Shown one piece after another: positions 63,347-64,000 of a DNA stretch of 64,000 bases. The stretch is from contig NZ_OZ038523.1 in assembly GCF_964036595.1 (NCBI RefSeq), positions 1,804,501-1,868,500 of the forward strand, read 5' to 3'. Origin of the DNA: Tenacibaculum sp. 190524A05c (lineage in GTDB: Bacteria > Bacteroidota > Bacteroidia > Flavobacteriales > Flavobacteriaceae). Numbering within the stretch: the first letter of the stretch is position 1; each line of letters begins with the position of its first letter. The translations under genes were made by a program, and so were the position numbers. The notes under the pieces are model-generated. The model made no database searches. It was not told the DNA's origin and worked only from the letters and a program-made list of their open reading frames with translations.

Positions 63347-63745
63347 ATGAAAGTTACTATTATCAGCATTCCAGTAAGAGATCAAGAAAAAGCTTTTCAA
63401 TTTTACACCGAGAAATTAGGTTTTCTAAAAAACAAAGATATTCCCTTGGGAAATGGAAACAGATGGCTAACTTTAGTCTCTAAAGAAGATCCTAACGGAC
63501 CTGAAATACTTTTAGAACCTGCACCTCTACATTTTGAACCATCTAAGATTTATCAAGATGCTTTAATGGAAGCTGGAATTCCTTATACTCAATTCGATGT
63601 TAAAGATGTTGATGAAGAATATAATCGATTACAAAAACTTGGTGTAGTATTTAGTTTAGCTCCTAAAGAAATGGGAACTGTAAAAGTCGCTGTTTTTAAT
63701 GATACTTGCGGCAATAATATCCAACTGATTGAGACACTTTCTTAA
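63347..63745 (+). CDS. VOC-family (glyoxalase-like) protein
   Basis: 132 residues from the ATG at 63347 (MKVTIISIPVRDQEKAFQFYTEKLGF). An in-frame TTG at 63326 adds seven residues that do not fit the family start. The two beta-alpha-beta modules of the VOC fold are clear; GPEILLEPA and FNDTCGNNIQLIE belong to the second half. It binds a metal and acts on a small substrate that cannot be named. Confidence 0.86.
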   Translation: MKVTIISIPVRDQEKAFQFYTEKLGFLKNKDIPLGNGNRWLTLVSKEDPNGPEILLEPAPLHFEPSKIYQDALMEAGIPYTQFDVKDVDEEYNRLQKLGVVFSLAPKEMGTVKVAVFNDTCGNNIQLIETLS

Positions 63746-63840
63746 TGTAATTCACACTATTACTAAAATTTATTCGTTCGTAACTTTATGTAAAATTCCT
63801 CTAAAATTGTTAATTTTAGAACCTAAATCACCTTAAAGCT

Positions 63841-64000
63841 ATGAAAAAGATATTTGCTATTTTCTTTACACTGTGTTCTTTTACAGCATTCTCACAAAGT
63901 CCTAATTATGATCAATTCGAGAAAGAATATGCAAAAGGAAATATAGAAGTAGCTATAAATTACTTGAAAAAAGCTTTAAAAAACGATGAAAAACATAAAG
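63841..64000 (+). CDS. Start of an exported protein, cut by window edge
   Basis: The frame opens at ATG 63841 and runs to the end of the window: MKKIFAIFFTLCSFTAFSQ is a clear signal peptide, followed by DQFEKEYAKGNIEVAINYLKKALKNDEK, which looks like the first TPR-type helix pair. The rest is outside. Probably a periplasmic TPR protein. Confidence 0.65.
   Translation, partial: MKKIFAIFFTLCSFTAFSQSPNYDQFEKEYAKGNIEVAINYLKKALKNDEKHK

Noticed and set aside
1-64000. CRISPR array, insertion sequence, prophage, toxin-secretion cluster
   Set aside because: I saw no direct repeats with spacers, no transposase or phage gene, and only PorT from the type IX system.

Overview
The window reads as chromosome from a low-GC member of the Flavobacteriaceae (Bacteroidota), probably marine; I cannot fix the genus. 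Three things support this. PorT, a type IX secretion component, lies directly behind menG. The primary sigma factor is the short flavobacterial type, and likely promoters carry the Bacteroidota -7 motif TAnnTTTG. The division and wall cluster has the flavobacterial order, running from mraZ to ftsZ and then yqeY. RpoD-type sigma, FtsZ tail and NfU domain layout also fit.

Layout. 1-6369: proS (cut by the window edge), a low-complexity lipoprotein, a FadL-like porin, then nfu-menG-porT as a tight operon. 6370-6725 is the only gene-free stretch above 300 bases. It holds two tandem structured units on the minus strand, each a hairpin with a GGGGGAC loop followed by a terminator-like hairpin, and they look like small RNAs. 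6726-10978: a MscS-like channel, a small protein and an ECF sigma factor (minus strand), then rpoD and rpe (plus) and an MtfA-like peptidase (minus). 11000-13489: an O-antigen-ligase-like membrane protein with a TPR tail. 13503-13576: tRNA-Arg(UCG). 13590-29519: yqeY and the complete dcw cluster ftsZ-ftsA-ftsQ-murC-murG-ftsW-murD-mraY-murE-ftsI-ftsL-rsmH-mraZ on the minus strand, with a set of GTGGTAAA repeats upstream of mraZ. 29716-34989: divergent hydrolase-engB-RluA genes, then an AlkB-like monooxygenase, an aldehyde dehydrogenase and a nitroreductase.

35023-44500 is the most unusual part. Small unrelated genes, all on the plus strand, are separated by 100-200 bp elements whose ends form imperfect inverted repeats (left TTRCYAACA, right TGTTRGYAA, with an inner TGTATAA or GGCTATAA block). 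Several elements are clearly homologous to each other. It looks like a gene-cassette array resembling an integron array without an integrase, but the core sites do not fit the integron consensus GTTRRRY. The cargo includes a Crp/Fnr-like regulator, SnoaL-like, Coa1-like, MORN-like, GNAT and zinc-ribbon proteins and several lipoproteins.

44996-64000 is accessory DNA: lipoproteins, an SH3-like protein, two more Crp/Fnr regulators and envelope proteins. It also holds a probable Crp-type regulon (DoxX plus a beta-barrel-like gene, and tautomerase-SDR-NTF2-like genes) whose two promoters carry near-identical operators at exactly equal spacing. Further on are an amidohydrolase, an HEXXH lipoprotein, a cyclophilin-like/RetSat-like/VOC-lipoprotein/ZIP group, an amine-oxidase-like flavoprotein, a DUF1826 protein, a glyoxalase-fold protein and the start of another exported protein. 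I saw no insertion sequence, phage, CRISPR array or rRNA.
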